Source: Sphingobacteriia bacterium 28-36-52
GTDB taxonomy: Bacteria > Bacteroidota > Bacteroidia > Chitinophagales > Chitinophagaceae
Length of the DNA: 51,622 nucleotides
Direction of reading: 5' to 3'
NCBI GenBank assembly: GCA_002281575.1
Contig: NCGN01000016.1
Coordinates: 1-51,622, forward strand
The notes beneath the pieces are model-generated. The model made no database searches. It saw only the letters and a list, made by a program, of their open reading frames with translations, and was not told the origin of the DNA. Below, in pieces: positions 18,562-28,913 of the stretch. Positions within the stretch are counted from its first letter, which is position 1. Each line of letters starts with the position of its first letter. The position numbers were made by a program, and so were the translations under genes.

Positions 18562-21000
18562 CTAAGCCACACGTATAATATCTGCAAATACACCAGAAGC
18601 AGTTACTTCCGCACCCGCTCCTGCTCCTTTAATAACCAAGGGTTGTTCGGGATACCTTTCGGTATAAAACAAAACCAGGTTATCCTTTCCATATAAATGA
18701 TAGAAATCGGAGTCCGCAGGAATTTCCTGCAATCCAACTTTTGCTGCGCCATTATAGTATTCAGCAACAAATTTCAACTTGGCAAGATTGGCATGCGCAG
18801 ACGCATACAATTTTTTAAAATGGTCTTCCTGTTTTTCCATTTCTGCATAAAAATCTGCAACAGTGCCTTCAAAGCAACTGGCGGGCAAAAAGGACTCATT
18901 GGAAATCTGATCCATTTCCATCGTCTCTCCTGCTTCTCTGGCAAGAATCATAATTTTCCGCATCACATCTGTTCCGCCCAAATCCAGTCTTGGATCCGGC
19001 TCTGTATAACCTTCGTCCTGAGCTCTCTTTACTACCTGTGCAAAAGGAATGGTGCCGTCATAATGATTGAATACGAAATTCAAAGTGCCTGACAGAACCG
19101 CCTGAATTCGGGTAATCTTGTCTCCACTTCGGGTAAGATCGTTGAGTGTACCAATAATCGGCAAACCCGCTCCCACATTGGTCTCAAACAAGAAACGTGT
19201 ATTGTAGGTTCTGGCCAGACTCTTTAGCTTCTTATAATTTTCATAAGCTGAGGAACAGGCAATTTTATTACAGGCTACCACAGCCACACTTTTGGCTAGT
19301 AATGTTCCATATACAGAAGCTACCACTTCATTGGCAGTTACATCAACAAATACACTGTTGCGTAAGTTTTTTTCAATGATAGCTTCAACAAATCCATGAA
19401 TATTCATTTCCGGTGATGTATCTAATACCGGCTTCCAGTTATTCAGGTCAATTCCGGCATCGTTCAAAAGGGCACGTTTGCTATTCGCAATTCCCACTAC
19501 CTGAATTTGCAAACGCATATGATCTTTTAGATACTGCAATTGCTGATTCAATTGACTCAAGAGTTTTCCTCCTACATTACCAGCCCCTGCAATAAATACA
19601 TTGAGTTGTTTATAGGTTGTTTCAAAGAAGTCTTCGTGCAATACATTGATGGCTTTTTTAACATCACTAGCTGCAATTACAGCAGATATATTTTTCTCGG
19701 AAGACCCCTGTGCAATGGCCCTTACATTAATACCATTTCTTCCCAGCCCGCCAAACATTCTGCCACTAATGCCCGGTAAACTTTTCATTTGTTCACCTAC
19801 CACTGCCACTATGCTCAATTCTGTTTCTACTGAAACCGGATTTACTTTTCCGTTTTCAATTTCATAGGCAAAAAAAGCATCAATCGCCTGTTGTGCAATA
19901 TTGGCATCTGTTTCATTGATGGCTACACAAATAGAATACTCCGAAGAGCTTTGGGTAATTAAAATAACATTGATCCTATTCAAAGCCAGCACTTCAAACA
20001 ATCGCTTGCTAAATCCAGGTATGCCAATCATCCCACTTCCCTCCAGACTCAACAAAGCAATTCGGTTAATACTCGATATGCCTCTAACCACATCGGAATT
20101 GGCTACGGCATGTTGTTGAATCACTGTACCAGCAGCTTCCGGTTCAAAAGTATTCTTGACCCAAACAGGAATATTTTTTTTCATCACCGGCTGGATGGTG
20201 GGCGGATAAATAATTTTAGCGCCAAAATGCGAGAGCTCCATCGCTTCCTCATAAGAAATGGCTTCAATAGGTCTGGGGTTCTGCACCAGACGCGGATCGG
20301 CCGTCATCATACCTGTAACATCCGTCCAGATTTCAAGTGCAGTAGCATGGGTAGCAGCAGCAAATATGGCTCCGGTATAATCCGATCCACCCCTACCCAA
20401 GGTAGTGGTATATCCTTTTTCATTGGCAGCAATGAATCCGGGAGCCACATACAAAGAAGAGGGATTGCTTTGCAAAAATGAAAGAATCTGTTGATTGGTC
20501 TTTTCAAACTGCACGCTGGCATTTCCATAAAAATCATTAGTGGAAATAAGTTTTCTGGAATCAGTCCAGATGGGCTGCGTATTGAGTTCCTTCAGTGCTG
20601 CCGTAATAATATAGGAAGAGAGCAATTCACCATAACTTACCAGTCGGTCCTGAATTCTGGCAGACAATTCTCCGAGTAAAAAAATGCCGTCGCAGATTCT
20701 CTCCAGTTCATTCAGTTGTTGTTTCACCCAACTTAAAGTAGCGCTCTGATTTTGTATAGGCAATAATCCCCTTACAGCTTCCAGGTGTTTTACTTCAAGC
20801 TCCTTGATTTGATCTTTATAGGATTCATCTCCTGCAGCCGCTTTTGCACCAATCCCAATTAACTGATCCGTTACGCCACCCAGTGCAGATACTACTAAAA
20901 TAACAGGCTCTTTTTGTACCGCCTTTGCTACAATGGCAGTTACCTTACTGATGTTTACAGCGTTGGCAACAGAACTTCCTCCAAACTTTAATACCTGCAT
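18562..21000 (-). CDS. thrA: Bifunctional aspartokinase / homoserine dehydrogenase
   Basis: Carries out the first and third steps from aspartate to threonine. The 812-residue protein has an aspartokinase domain (KFGGSSVANA at residues 4-13, GRGGSDYTGA, WTDVTGMMTADPR), tandem ACT regulatory domains (about 310-460, including SLEGSGMIGIPG and VAVVGEQMKSLPG), then a homoserine dehydrogenase with the NAD(P)-binding FIAGAGNVGGKLL near 465 and the GGTDVMRKIMIL region. Length and order match E. coli ThrA, including the ACT domains through which threonine inhibits that enzyme. It starts 10 bp after the ilvA stop. Confidence 0.95.
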   Translation of the reverse strand: MQVLKFGGSSVANAVNISKVTAIVAKAVQKEPVILVVSALGGVTDQLIGIGAKAAAGDESYKDQIKELEVKHLEAVRGLLPIQNQSATLSWVKQQLNELERICDGIFLLGELSARIQDRLVSYGELLSSYIITAALKELNTQPIWTDSRKLISTNDFYGNASVQFEKTNQQILSFLQSNPSSLYVAPGFIAANEKGYTTTLGRGGSDYTGAIFAAATHATALEIWTDVTGMMTADPRLVQNPRPIEAISYEEAMELSHFGAKIIYPPTIQPVMKKNIPVWVKNTFEPEAAGTVIQQHAVANSDVVRGISSINRIALLSLEGSGMIGIPGFSKRLFEVLALNRINVILITQSSSEYSICVAINETDANIAQQAIDAFFAYEIENGKVNPVSVETELSIVAVVGEQMKSLPGISGRMFGGLGRNGINVRAIAQGSSEKNISAVIAASDVKKAINVLHEDFFETTYKQLNVFIAGAGNVGGKLLSQLNQQLQYLKDHMRLQIQVVGIANSKRALLNDAGIDLNNWKPVLDTSPEMNIHGFVEAIIEKNLRNSVFVDVTANEVVASVYGTLLAKSVAVVACNKIACSSAYENYKKLKSLARTYNTRFLFETNVGAGLPIIGTLNDLTRSGDKITRIQAVLSGTLNFVFNHYDGTIPFAQVVKRAQDEGYTEPDPRLDLGGTDVMRKIMILAREAGETMEMDQISNESFLPASCFEGTVADFYAEMEKQEDHFKKLYASAHANLAKLKFVAEYYNGAAKVGLQEIPADSDFYHLYGKDNLVLFYTERYPEQPLVIKGAGAGAEVTASGVFADIIRVA

Positions 21001-21010
21001 AACCCCTTGA

Positions 21011-22306
21011 TTAAATTAAATACCCGAATAAATTATCATTCTTATTGATGGGCGTAAAATTGATATGATAGCGTTGCATATTCTCCAGCAAACGCTCATA
21101 ATCTGCCCTATCCTGCATTTCAATACCTACTAAGGCAGGACCTGTTTCCTTGTTGTGCTTTTGCATGTATTCGAAACGAACAATATCATCAGTTGGACCC
21201 AATACATGATTCACAAACTCTTTCAATGCACCCGGCCGCTGCGCAAAACGGATCAGGAAAAAATGTTTCAGTCCTTCAAACTGCAAGGACCTTTCTTTAA
21301 TCTCCTGCATACGATCAATATCATTGTTGCTTCCGCTTACAATGCAAACCACTTTCTTTCCCTTGATGCTTTCACTAAAATTATCGAGTGCAGCAACAGA
21401 CAAAGCACCTGCAGGCTCCACCACAATTGCATCTTCATTGTATAATTTTAAGATCGTAGAACAGACTTTTCCTTCATTTACCAACACCATTTCATCAATC
21501 ACTTCTTTACAAATATCAAAAGGATAATCCCCTACACGCTTTACGGCTGCGCCATCTACAAAGGGATCAATGCTGTCTAACTTCACAGGCGCTCCCTGTT
21601 TCAATGCCTCCGACATGGACGGAGCCCCTTCGGGTTCAACACCGATGATTTTAGTATCAGGAGATACTTGTTGAAAGTAAGCGCCAACCCCTGCAATTAA
21701 TCCACCACCTCCAACAGGGGCAAACAAATAATCAATGTCTTGCAAATCTTCCAGTATCTCCAATCCAACAGTGGCCTGACCTTCTATCACTTTGGGATGA
21801 TCGAATGGAGGAATAAAACTCATGCCATTGGCTTCTGTATATGCCTTGGCAGCAGCTGCACAATCATCAAACGTGTCCCCCACCAATTTGATCTCTATAT
21901 TACCATCCCCAAACATTTTTGTTTGTCTTACTTTCTGATTGGGCGTGATAATGGGCATAAATACAATGCCCTTTATATTCAGCACTTTACAGCTATAGGC
22001 AAAGCCCTGGGCATGGTTGCCGGCACTGGCACATACAACCCCTTTGGCTCTCTGATCTTCGGGCAAACTACTGATCATATTGTAAGCCCCGCGTAATTTA
22101 TAAGAGCGTACAATTTGTAAATCCTCCCGCTTTAAATAAACCGCGCAATTGTATTTCTTAGAAAGAGCAGCATTGTAAATAAGCGGCGTGTGCTTTACCA
22201 CATCCCTCAATTTTTTAACAGCCGCATCAATATCTAATTCAAACAATACTTGTGCAGATTGACTGTCAACTGTAGATTGATTCCCTATCGTTGTATGATT
22301 CGCCAT
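21011..22306 (-). CDS. ilvA: Threonine ammonia-lyase (threonine deaminase)
   Basis: Makes 2-oxobutanoate from threonine, the committed step to isoleucine. The 431-residue protein has the PLP lysine at 70 in VRSYKLRGAYN, the SAGNHAQGFAY loop and the glycine loop PVGGGGLIAGVG. The C-terminal region (about 345-431, HFFLIRFAQRPGALKEFV) is one ACT-like regulatory domain, shorter than the double domain of E. coli IlvA. It lies between ilvC and thrA, physically linking threonine synthesis with its use. Confidence 0.94.
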   Translation of the reverse strand: MANHTTIGNQSTVDSQSAQVLFELDIDAAVKKLRDVVKHTPLIYNAALSKKYNCAVYLKREDLQIVRSYKLRGAYNMISSLPEDQRAKGVVCASAGNHAQGFAYSCKVLNIKGIVFMPIITPNQKVRQTKMFGDGNIEIKLVGDTFDDCAAAAKAYTEANGMSFIPPFDHPKVIEGQATVGLEILEDLQDIDYLFAPVGGGGLIAGVGAYFQQVSPDTKIIGVEPEGAPSMSEALKQGAPVKLDSIDPFVDGAAVKRVGDYPFDICKEVIDEMVLVNEGKVCSTILKLYNEDAIVVEPAGALSVAALDNFSESIKGKKVVCIVSGSNNDIDRMQEIKERSLQFEGLKHFFLIRFAQRPGALKEFVNHVLGPTDDIVRFEYMQKHNKETGPALVGIEMQDRADYERLLENMQRYHINFTPINKNDNLFGYLI

Positions 22307-22320
22307 TTGTTTAATCCTTC

Positions 22321-23805
22321 TTACTGATTGGTTGCGATGGTTTTCATATCGGTCATCGCTTGTCTTAATTTTTCTCCTACTATTTCTACAGGATGGTATC
22401 TAATCACTGCATTCACTGCAATCAGGGTTTTATTGTCTACGCCATTGTCTTTTCCGTCATTGAAGTTTTTCCCAATCACATCTGTATCAATATGGCTCAT
22501 AAAATCTGCTAATAATGGCTTACAGGCATGATCAAATAAATAACAGCCATACTCAGCCGTATCAGAAATTACGCGGTTCATCTCGTATAATTTCTTTCGT
22601 GCTATAGTATTAGCAATCAAAGGAGTTTCGTGCAATGATTCGTAATATGCTGACTCTTCTTTAATACCAGCCTCGACCATGGTTTCAAAAGCTAACTCTA
22701 CACCAGACCTTACAAAAGCAACCATTAATAATCCGTTATCAAAAAATTCTTGCTCGGTAATCTTCATATTACCTGGAGCTGTTTTTTCAAAAGCCGTAGC
22801 ACCAGTTGCTTCTCTCCAGGTCAGTAATTTTTTATCTCCATTGGCCCAATCTTCCATCATACCCGAAGAAAACGTACCGCTCATAATATCATCCTGGTGT
22901 TTTTGAAATAAGGGACGCATAATTTCTTTCAATTCTTCTGAAAGTTCAAATGCTTTTAGCTTGGCAGGATTAGACAAGCGATCCATCATAGCCGTGATAC
23001 CGCCTTGCTTTAATGCTTCTGTAATTACTTCCCATCCGTATTGGATTAATTTTGCTGCATATCCAGCGTTAATTCCTTTTTCAAACATTTTATTGAATGA
23101 CAAAATAGAACCAGTCTGAAGCAAGCCACATAAAATAGTTTGTTCACCCATTAAGTCGGATTTCACTTCTGCCACAAAAGACGACTTTAATACACCTGCT
23201 CTATGTCCGCCCGTAGCTACACAATAAGCCTTAGCATAATCCCAGCCCTTCCCTTCTGGATCATTTTCTGGGTGTACTGCAATCAAAGTAGGTACGCCAA
23301 AGCCACGCTTGTATTCTTCTCGCACCTCAGTACCCGGACATTTGGGAGCAACCATGATTACCGTAATGTCTTTTCTGATCTGCATGCCTTCTTCTACAAT
23401 ATTAAAGCCATGAGAATAAGAGAGTGTAGCGCCTTTTTTCATCAAGGGCATAACAGCTGCTATTACCGAACTATGTTGTTTATCCGGAGTCAGGTTAATT
23501 ACTACATCAGCCGTTGGAATCAATTCTTCATAGGTTCCCACTCTAAAATTATTATCCGTTGCATTTACATAAGAAGCCCTTTTTTGATCAATTGCCTCTT
23601 TTCTTAATGCATAGGAAATATCTAGTCCGGAATCACGCATATTCAACCCCTGATTCAAACCTTGTGCACCGCACCCAATGATTACCAGTTTTTTGCCAAC
23701 CAATGCATTAATTCCATCAGCAAAAGCAGCTTTATCCATGAATTCGCAAACACCCAGCTGATTCAGCTGCTCGCGTAAAGGAAGAGAATTGAAATAATTA
23801 GCCAT
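22321..23805 (-). CDS. ilvC: Ketol-acid reductoisomerase, class II (long form)
   Basis: Rearranges and reduces acetolactate and acetohydroxybutyrate with NADPH and Mg. At 494 residues it is the long class II form with a duplicated C-terminal helical domain, as in E. coli (about 491), not the roughly 330-residue class I. The dinucleotide motif is [19 protein letters not shown], followed by [15 protein letters not shown]. The stop is 14 bp before the ilvA start. Confidence 0.95.
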   Translation of the reverse strand: MANYFNSLPLREQLNQLGVCEFMDKAAFADGINALVGKKLVIIGCGAQGLNQGLNMRDSGLDISYALRKEAIDQKRASYVNATDNNFRVGTYEELIPTADVVINLTPDKQHSSVIAAVMPLMKKGATLSYSHGFNIVEEGMQIRKDITVIMVAPKCPGTEVREEYKRGFGVPTLIAVHPENDPEGKGWDYAKAYCVATGGHRAGVLKSSFVAEVKSDLMGEQTILCGLLQTGSILSFNKMFEKGINAGYAAKLIQYGWEVITEALKQGGITAMMDRLSNPAKLKAFELSEELKEIMRPLFQKHQDDIMSGTFSSGMMEDWANGDKKLLTWREATGATAFEKTAPGNMKITEQEFFDNGLLMVAFVRSGVELAFETMVEAGIKEESAYYESLHETPLIANTIARKKLYEMNRVISDTAEYGCYLFDHACKPLLADFMSHIDTDVIGKNFNDGKDNGVDNKTLIAVNAVIRYHPVEIVGEKLRQAMTDMKTIATNQ

Positions 23806-23894
23806 AGTTTATTATTTGTTGACGTTTTTTAAAAATGGTTTTGATATTTTATTAATTGAAAAAGGGTATTCTTTATGATAAACAGAAATATCCA

Positions 23895-24482
23895 TTACAT
23901 CGTAAACACAGTTTGTCCCAGATTAAGAAATTCATTTTCTACCAGTTCTTCTGCAGGCTCTACTGCTTCAAATTCTTTAATCTTTTCATGAAAACCGCTA
24001 CTGGCTTTGATGATAGCAATTCTGGCAGTGCGGACAAATTCAATTAAGCCATATGGTTCCAGAAAATGAATCAGTCGATCAGTCTCTTCCCTATGACCTG
24101 TTGTTTCAAAAATGGTATAGTCTTTTCTAATCACTACTGCTCTTGCACCATATTCACGAAGCAATCTTTCTACTTTTAGTTTTTCAGCTACTGCATCCGT
24201 TGGAACTTTGTAGAGTGCCATTTCCTGCCAGATGATTTCATCATTGGTATTAAAATAGGCTTTCAATACTTCAACTTGTTTCTCAATCTGGAAGCAGAGT
24301 TTTCGCACTACTTCTTCTGTTTCGTTTATAACAATTGTAAAACGATGAATGGATTCCACTTCAGAAGGAGAAACATTGAGGCTATCAATATTGATTTTTC
24401 TTCTGCTGAAAATAATCGCAATACGATTCAGCAGACCAACCTGATTTTCTGTATAAACCGTTATCGTAAATTCTTTTTTCAT
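23895..24482 (-). CDS. ilvN: Acetolactate synthase small (regulatory) subunit
   Basis: Regulatory partner of IlvB, which in characterised members gives valine feedback inhibition and raises activity. The 195-residue protein has an N-terminal ACT domain (residues 3-75: TVYTENQVGLLNRIAIIFSR, then INIDSLNVSPSE) and a C-terminal half that includes GHREETDRLIHFLEPYGLIE. It starts 6 bp after the ilvB stop. About 90 bp separate it from ilvC. Confidence 0.93.
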   Translation of the reverse strand: MKKEFTITVYTENQVGLLNRIAIIFSRRKINIDSLNVSPSEVESIHRFTIVINETEEVVRKLCFQIEKQVEVLKAYFNTNDEIIWQEMALYKVPTDAVAEKLKVERLLREYGARAVVIRKDYTIFETTGHREETDRLIHFLEPYGLIEFVRTARIAIIKASSGFHEKIKEFEAVEPAEELVENEFLNLGQTVFTM

Positions 24483-24488
24483 TGCCTG

Positions 24489-26240
24489 TTATTTTAATCG
24501 GATTTCTGAAACACTGCAACCCTGTGGCACCATTGGGAAAACATTGTTTTCTTTTCCCACCATTACTTCCAGCAAATAAGAACCTGATGATTGTAACATG
24601 GTTGACAATGCAGCTCTTAAGTCAGTTCTATCAGCAACACTAGATCCATCAATACCATAGGCTTTAGCCAGCTGAACATAATCAGGACTTTGTATATCAA
24701 CAAATGAATAGCGTTTGTCATTGAACAATTCCTGCCACTGACGAACCATTCCTAAGAATCGGTTGTTCAGAATCAAAATTTTTACATTCAGTCCCGTTTG
24801 CATAATGGTACCCAATTCCTGCAAAGTCATCTGAAAACCACCATCTCCAATAATGGCTACTACTGTTCGTTCCAGTGCGCCAAACTTTGCACCAATAGCA
24901 GCTGGTAAAGCAAATCCCATGGTACCTAGGCCGCCTGAAGTGATATTGCTTTTAGATGTATTGAATTTGGCATAACGGCAGGCTACCATTTGGTGTTGCC
25001 CTACATCGGTAACAATGATAGCATCTCCATTGGTTAGTTCATTCAATTGCTGAATTACTTCACCCATGGTCATTTCGCCTGATTTCGGAAACAATGCCGC
25101 CTCCATCACGGCTTCTCTTTCTTCGGCAGTATATTGATTAAACAAAGCCAACCATTCTTTGTGTTGCTTTGCTTCAACCAACTGTGTAAGTTGTGGAAGT
25201 GTTTCCTTACAATCACCCCAAACCGGTACCGCTACTTTTACGTTCTTATTTATTTCCGCAGGATCAATATCCAGATGAATGATTTGTGCCTGCTTGGCAT
25301 ACTTGTCTAATCGACCTGTAACCCGATCGTCAAAACGCATCCCCACTGCAATTAAAACATCACAGTCATTGGTTAATACATTGGGTCCGTAATTGCCGTG
25401 CATGCCTAACATACCCACATTCTGCGGATGATCAGTTGGCAAAGCACTTAATCCCAATATCGTCCAGGCAGCAGGGATACCAGACTTTTCAATGAAAGCC
25501 TTGAATTCTTTTTCTGCCTTACCTAAAATAACACCCTGTCCAAAAATCACAAAGGGTTTCTTTGCTTCATTAATCAACTTGGCAGCGGCTTCTATATATT
25601 CTTTTCTTACAATCGGCTTGGGACGATAACTGCGGATATGATTGCATCGAGTATATCCCTCGTAATTAAATTTCTGGATCTGTGCATTCTTGCTTATATC
25701 AATTAATACAGGACCCGGCCTACCTGAGCGGGCAATGTAAAATGCTTTTGCCAATACATGTGGTATTTCTGTTGCATCGGTAATCTGATAATTCCACTTC
25801 GTAACGGGAGTAGTAATATTCACCACATCTGTTTCCTGAAATGCATCCGTACCTAGCAAGTGCGCAAACACCTGCCCTGTAATGCAAACCAGCGGTGTAC
25901 TATCTATCATGGCATCTGCCAATCCGGTTACTAAGTTGGTAGCGCCCGGCCCACTGGTAGCAAATACTACTCCAACTTTGCCACTACTTCTTGCATATCC
26001 TTGTCCTGCGTGTATACCACCTTGCTCATGTCTTACCAAAATATGTTTTAGTTTATCATGGTAGTCGTATAATGCATCATAAATAGGCATGATAGCCCCT
26101 CCAGGATAACCAAATATGGTGTCAACTCCTTCAGCAATACAAGCTTCCAAAACCGCTTGTGATCCAGACAGTTCGCGAACAACTGTTCCTGCTGCCGGTA
26201 GGGTTTCTTTATTTGTTAACAAGTCTAGTGTAGTACTCAT
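24489..26240 (-). CDS. ilvB: Acetolactate synthase large (catalytic) subunit
   Basis: Condenses pyruvate with pyruvate or 2-oxobutanoate using thiamine diphosphate. I chose the start at 26240 (MSTTLDLL, 583 residues), 10 bp after the ilvD stop. An in-frame ATG at 26261 would add KLKYYC and overlap ilvD. Key motifs are GYPGGAIMPIYDALYD, the catalytic Glu in VRHEQGGIHAGQGYARSSGK, and the ThDP/Mg motif GDGGFQMTLQELGT through LNNRFLGMVRQWQ. Confidence 0.94.
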   Translation of the reverse strand: MSTTLDLLTNKETLPAAGTVVRELSGSQAVLEACIAEGVDTIFGYPGGAIMPIYDALYDYHDKLKHILVRHEQGGIHAGQGYARSSGKVGVVFATSGPGATNLVTGLADAMIDSTPLVCITGQVFAHLLGTDAFQETDVVNITTPVTKWNYQITDATEIPHVLAKAFYIARSGRPGPVLIDISKNAQIQKFNYEGYTRCNHIRSYRPKPIVRKEYIEAAAKLINEAKKPFVIFGQGVILGKAEKEFKAFIEKSGIPAAWTILGLSALPTDHPQNVGMLGMHGNYGPNVLTNDCDVLIAVGMRFDDRVTGRLDKYAKQAQIIHLDIDPAEINKNVKVAVPVWGDCKETLPQLTQLVEAKQHKEWLALFNQYTAEEREAVMEAALFPKSGEMTMGEVIQQLNELTNGDAIIVTDVGQHQMVACRYAKFNTSKSNITSGGLGTMGFALPAAIGAKFGALERTVVAIIGDGGFQMTLQELGTIMQTGLNVKILILNNRFLGMVRQWQELFNDKRYSFVDIQSPDYVQLAKAYGIDGSSVADRTDLRAALSTMLQSSGSYLLEVMVGKENNVFPMVPQGCSVSEIRLK

Positions 26241-26250
26241 ACAGTAATAT

Positions 26251-27930
26251 TTAAGCTTCATCGGTTACACAACCCTGAGAAGCATCTTTAACAGATTTGG
26301 CATATTTAAACAAAAGCCCTTTAGTGACTTTCAAAGCAGGCTTGCTCCAGTTTTTTCTTCTCTCTTCAATAATATCTTCTGCTACTTTCAGCGTCATTTT
26401 TTTGGTAGCCACATTTAGTTCAATGATATCATTGTCTTCTACCAATCCTATTAGCCCTCCATTTACCGCTTCTGGCGTAATATGACCTACTACAAATCCA
26501 TGTGTGCCTCCACTGAATCGACCATCTGTAATTAACGCAACTGATTTTCCTAACCCTGCACCAATGATGGCTGAAGTTGGCTTCAACATTTCGGGCATTC
26601 CTGGAGCACCCACCGGACCCACATTTTTAATAACAACCACATCACCAGACTTAATTTTTCCGCTATTGATACCTTCAATTAATGCATGTTCGCCATCAAA
26701 TACCCTGGCAGGACCTTCAAACAATTCTCCTTCCTTACCACTGATTTTGGCTACACTTCCTCCCGTTGCGAGATTGCCATATAAAATTTGCAAATGACCG
26801 GTAGCTTTTACTGGTGATTCTATGGGGAGTATAATTTTCTGCTGATCAAAATTCAAATCAGGAACCGCAGCTAGATTTTCTGCTAAGGTTTTACCCGTTA
26901 CGGTTAAGCAATCTCCATGCAACAAACCCTTCTGCAATAAGTATTTCATCACAGCTGGCACCCCTCCATACTGATGCAAATCTTGCATCAAATATTTTCC
27001 GCTGGGTTTAAAATCGGCCAACACAGGAACCCTGTCAGAAATGATTTGAAAATCATCCTGTGTCACAACCACTCCAACACTTTTTGCCATGGCTATCATG
27101 TGCAATACAGCATTGGTGCTGCCGCCTAATACCATGATAATGGTGATTGCATTTTCAAATGCTTTTCGGGTCATGATATCAGAGGGAAGTATATTTTTCT
27201 CCATCAACACTTTAATGGCTTTACCAGCAGCAAGGCATTCCTTCTTTTTCTCTTGGCCTAAAGCAGGATTAGAAGAAGAATAAGGCAAACTCATTCCCAA
27301 CGCTTCAATAGCGGATGCCATAGTATTGGCTGTATACATGCCACCACAAGCTCCAGCTCCTGGACAGGCGTGCTTAATGATTCCCTTGAAATCATTCTCA
27401 TCTAATTGTCCGGCCAGCTTTTGACCCAACGCTTCAAAGGCTGAAACAATATTTAAATCCTGTCCTTTATAATGGCCTGGCGCAATGGTTCCACCATATA
27501 CCATAATGGCGGGTCTGTTTAATCGACCCATCGCAATTAATGCACCTGGCATATTTTTATCACAACCCGGAATGGCTATGATTGAATCATAGTATTGAGC
27601 CCCACATACTGCTTCAATGGAATCAGCAATCACATCCCTGCTCACCAAAGAATACCGCATACCATCGGTACCGTTACTCATGCCGTCACTCACGCCGATG
27701 GTATTAAAAATCAATCCAACTAAATCATTTTCCCATACACCTTGTTTTACCAGTTTTGCCAAATCATTCAAATGCATATTACAAGTGTTCCCGTCATACC
27801 CCATACTCACTACCCCCACTTGCGCTTTCTGTAAATCTTCATCGGTTAACCCAATCCCATAAAACATGGCCTGTGCAGCAGGCTGCGTTGGATCCTGTGT
27901 AATGGTTTTACTATATTTATTCAACTCCAT
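26251..27930 (-). CDS. ilvD: Dihydroxy-acid dehydratase
   Basis: Dehydrates dihydroxy-isovalerate and dihydroxy-methylvalerate to the 2-oxo acids. The 559-residue protein has iron-sulfur cysteines in [19 protein letters not shown] and [18 protein letters not shown], and the C-terminal [19 protein letters not shown]. It starts 16 bp after the ilvE stop. Confidence 0.95.
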   Translation of the reverse strand: MELNKYSKTITQDPTQPAAQAMFYGIGLTDEDLQKAQVGVVSMGYDGNTCNMHLNDLAKLVKQGVWENDLVGLIFNTIGVSDGMSNGTDGMRYSLVSRDVIADSIEAVCGAQYYDSIIAIPGCDKNMPGALIAMGRLNRPAIMVYGGTIAPGHYKGQDLNIVSAFEALGQKLAGQLDENDFKGIIKHACPGAGACGGMYTANTMASAIEALGMSLPYSSSNPALGQEKKKECLAAGKAIKVLMEKNILPSDIMTRKAFENAITIIMVLGGSTNAVLHMIAMAKSVGVVVTQDDFQIISDRVPVLADFKPSGKYLMQDLHQYGGVPAVMKYLLQKGLLHGDCLTVTGKTLAENLAAVPDLNFDQQKIILPIESPVKATGHLQILYGNLATGGSVAKISGKEGELFEGPARVFDGEHALIEGINSGKIKSGDVVVIKNVGPVGAPGMPEMLKPTSAIIGAGLGKSVALITDGRFSGGTHGFVVGHITPEAVNGGLIGLVEDNDIIELNVATKKMTLKVAEDIIEERRKNWSKPALKVTKGLLFKYAKSVKDASQGCVTDEA

Positions 27931-27946
27931 GATTTTGATTTAAATA

Positions 27947-28828
27947 CTATTTAGTTAAAGGGGTAACCACTAATTTTTTATAGGCCTGCTGAACCTGATA
28001 ACTTTTTGTTTCTGAAAAAGATGCAGGAAAAACATAGTCATCCAACGATTCCCATCCAATTACTTCAGCCGCAGTACCACAGAAAAAAGCAGCATCGGCA
28101 GATTTGATATCCTGCAGCGAATACGTATCTTCTCTCACTTGAATACCCAATTGAGCACAGATTTCTAAAACAGTAGCTCTTGTTATACCAGCCAGAATAT
28201 GTCCTGGCTTGGGTGTAAACAACACACCATCTTTCTCAAAAAACATATTTGCTCCTGGGCCTTCAGCTAAATGATCATTCATGTCCAATAAAAAGGCTTC
28301 ATCATAGCCTTTGTCTTTTGCCTCCTGACTTGCCAGAATGGAATTCACATAGTGACCGGCGGCTTTTGCATGAATCTTAAAGGCTTTGGGATTGGGACGC
28401 TGAAAAGAAGAAGTCATCATACGCAACAATTTGTCACCTAAAAATGGTGCCATTTCCCAGGCTTCAATAAAAACATAGGATTCGGAATTGCGTGCAAAAC
28501 TCATATTGGCAGGTGCATACACTACAGGACGTATATAGGCATCTCCCAAATTATTTTGCTTCAATACGTCATAGGTAGCTGCAATTAATTCTTGTGTATC
28601 AAATGGAAAAGGGAGATTAATGGCTTCCGCAGAAATTTTTAATCGATCAAAATGTTCTACGGCTTTAAAAATAGCCGTTGAACCATCTGTTGCTTTGTAA
28701 GAACGTATGCCTTCAAAAACAGAATAACCATAATGAAGCGACTGGCTATACAAGTCCATAGTTGCTTCAGATGCTTTTACAAATTTTCCATTATGATAAA
28801 TAATGGTATTGGGTTGATAATAATTCAT
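27947..28828 (-). CDS. ilvE: Branched-chain amino acid aminotransferase
   Basis: Fold-type IV PLP enzyme performing the last step to Ile, Val and Leu. I chose the ATG at 28828 (MNYYQPNTIIYHNG, 293 residues); a longer frame from 28891 would read through the terminator hairpin and is implausible. Motifs are SLHYGYSVFEGIRSY, the PLP region with YDEAFLLDMNDHLAEGPGAN, and GITRATVLEIC. It is the first gene after the leader attenuator, so its expression should depend most directly on it. Confidence 0.94.
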   Translation of the reverse strand: MNYYQPNTIIYHNGKFVKASEATMDLYSQSLHYGYSVFEGIRSYKATDGSTAIFKAVEHFDRLKISAEAINLPFPFDTQELIAATYDVLKQNNLGDAYIRPVVYAPANMSFARNSESYVFIEAWEMAPFLGDKLLRMMTSSFQRPNPKAFKIHAKAAGHYVNSILASQEAKDKGYDEAFLLDMNDHLAEGPGANMFFEKDGVLFTPKPGHILAGITRATVLEICAQLGIQVREDTYSLQDIKSADAAFFCGTAAEVIGWESLDDYVFPASFSETKSYQVQQAYKKLVVTPLTK

Positions 28829-28844
28829 TTCAAATGTTTTAAAC

Positions 28845-28873
28845 AAAAAAGCCCCGCTGATGAGGCGGGGCTT
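28845..28873 (-). terminator. Intrinsic terminator of the ilv/thr leader (attenuator)
   Basis: On the minus strand a perfect 9-bp, GC-rich stem (AAGCCCCGC, 28873-28865, with GCGGGGCTT, 28857-28849) encloses a 7-nt loop and runs into a six-U tract (28850-28845). It lies between the leader ORF stop and the ilvE start, 17 bp before the latter, so it would abort transcription before ilvE unless prevented. Confidence 0.88.
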
Positions 28874-28913
28874 GTATATTAAGTGATTCAATACTTAGTT
28901 AAGTCCACCTCCT
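28863..28913 (-). promoter_or_regulatory. Antiterminator pairing of the ilv/thr leader
   Basis: The end of the leader ORF, AGGAGGTGGACTT (28913-28901), can pair with the 5' arm of the terminator, AAGCCCCGCCT (28873-28863). This gives ten base pairs with two single-base bulges and one G-A mismatch. It is exclusive with the terminator. A ribosome stalled on the Ile codons at 28936-28925 leaves the segment free; one reaching the stop at 28897 covers it. Shape and logic are inferred from pairing by eye. Confidence 0.65.

Noticed and set aside
28849..28873. Hairpin as a plain terminator of leuB only
   Set aside because: It is about 200 bp after leuB, directly follows an Ile-rich ORF and has a competing pairing partner, which fits an attenuator better; a plain terminator cannot be fully excluded.
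28829..28891. Longer ilvE starting at 28891
   Set aside because: It would translate through the terminator hairpin and adds residues not seen in the family; ATG at 28828 begins the conserved sequence.
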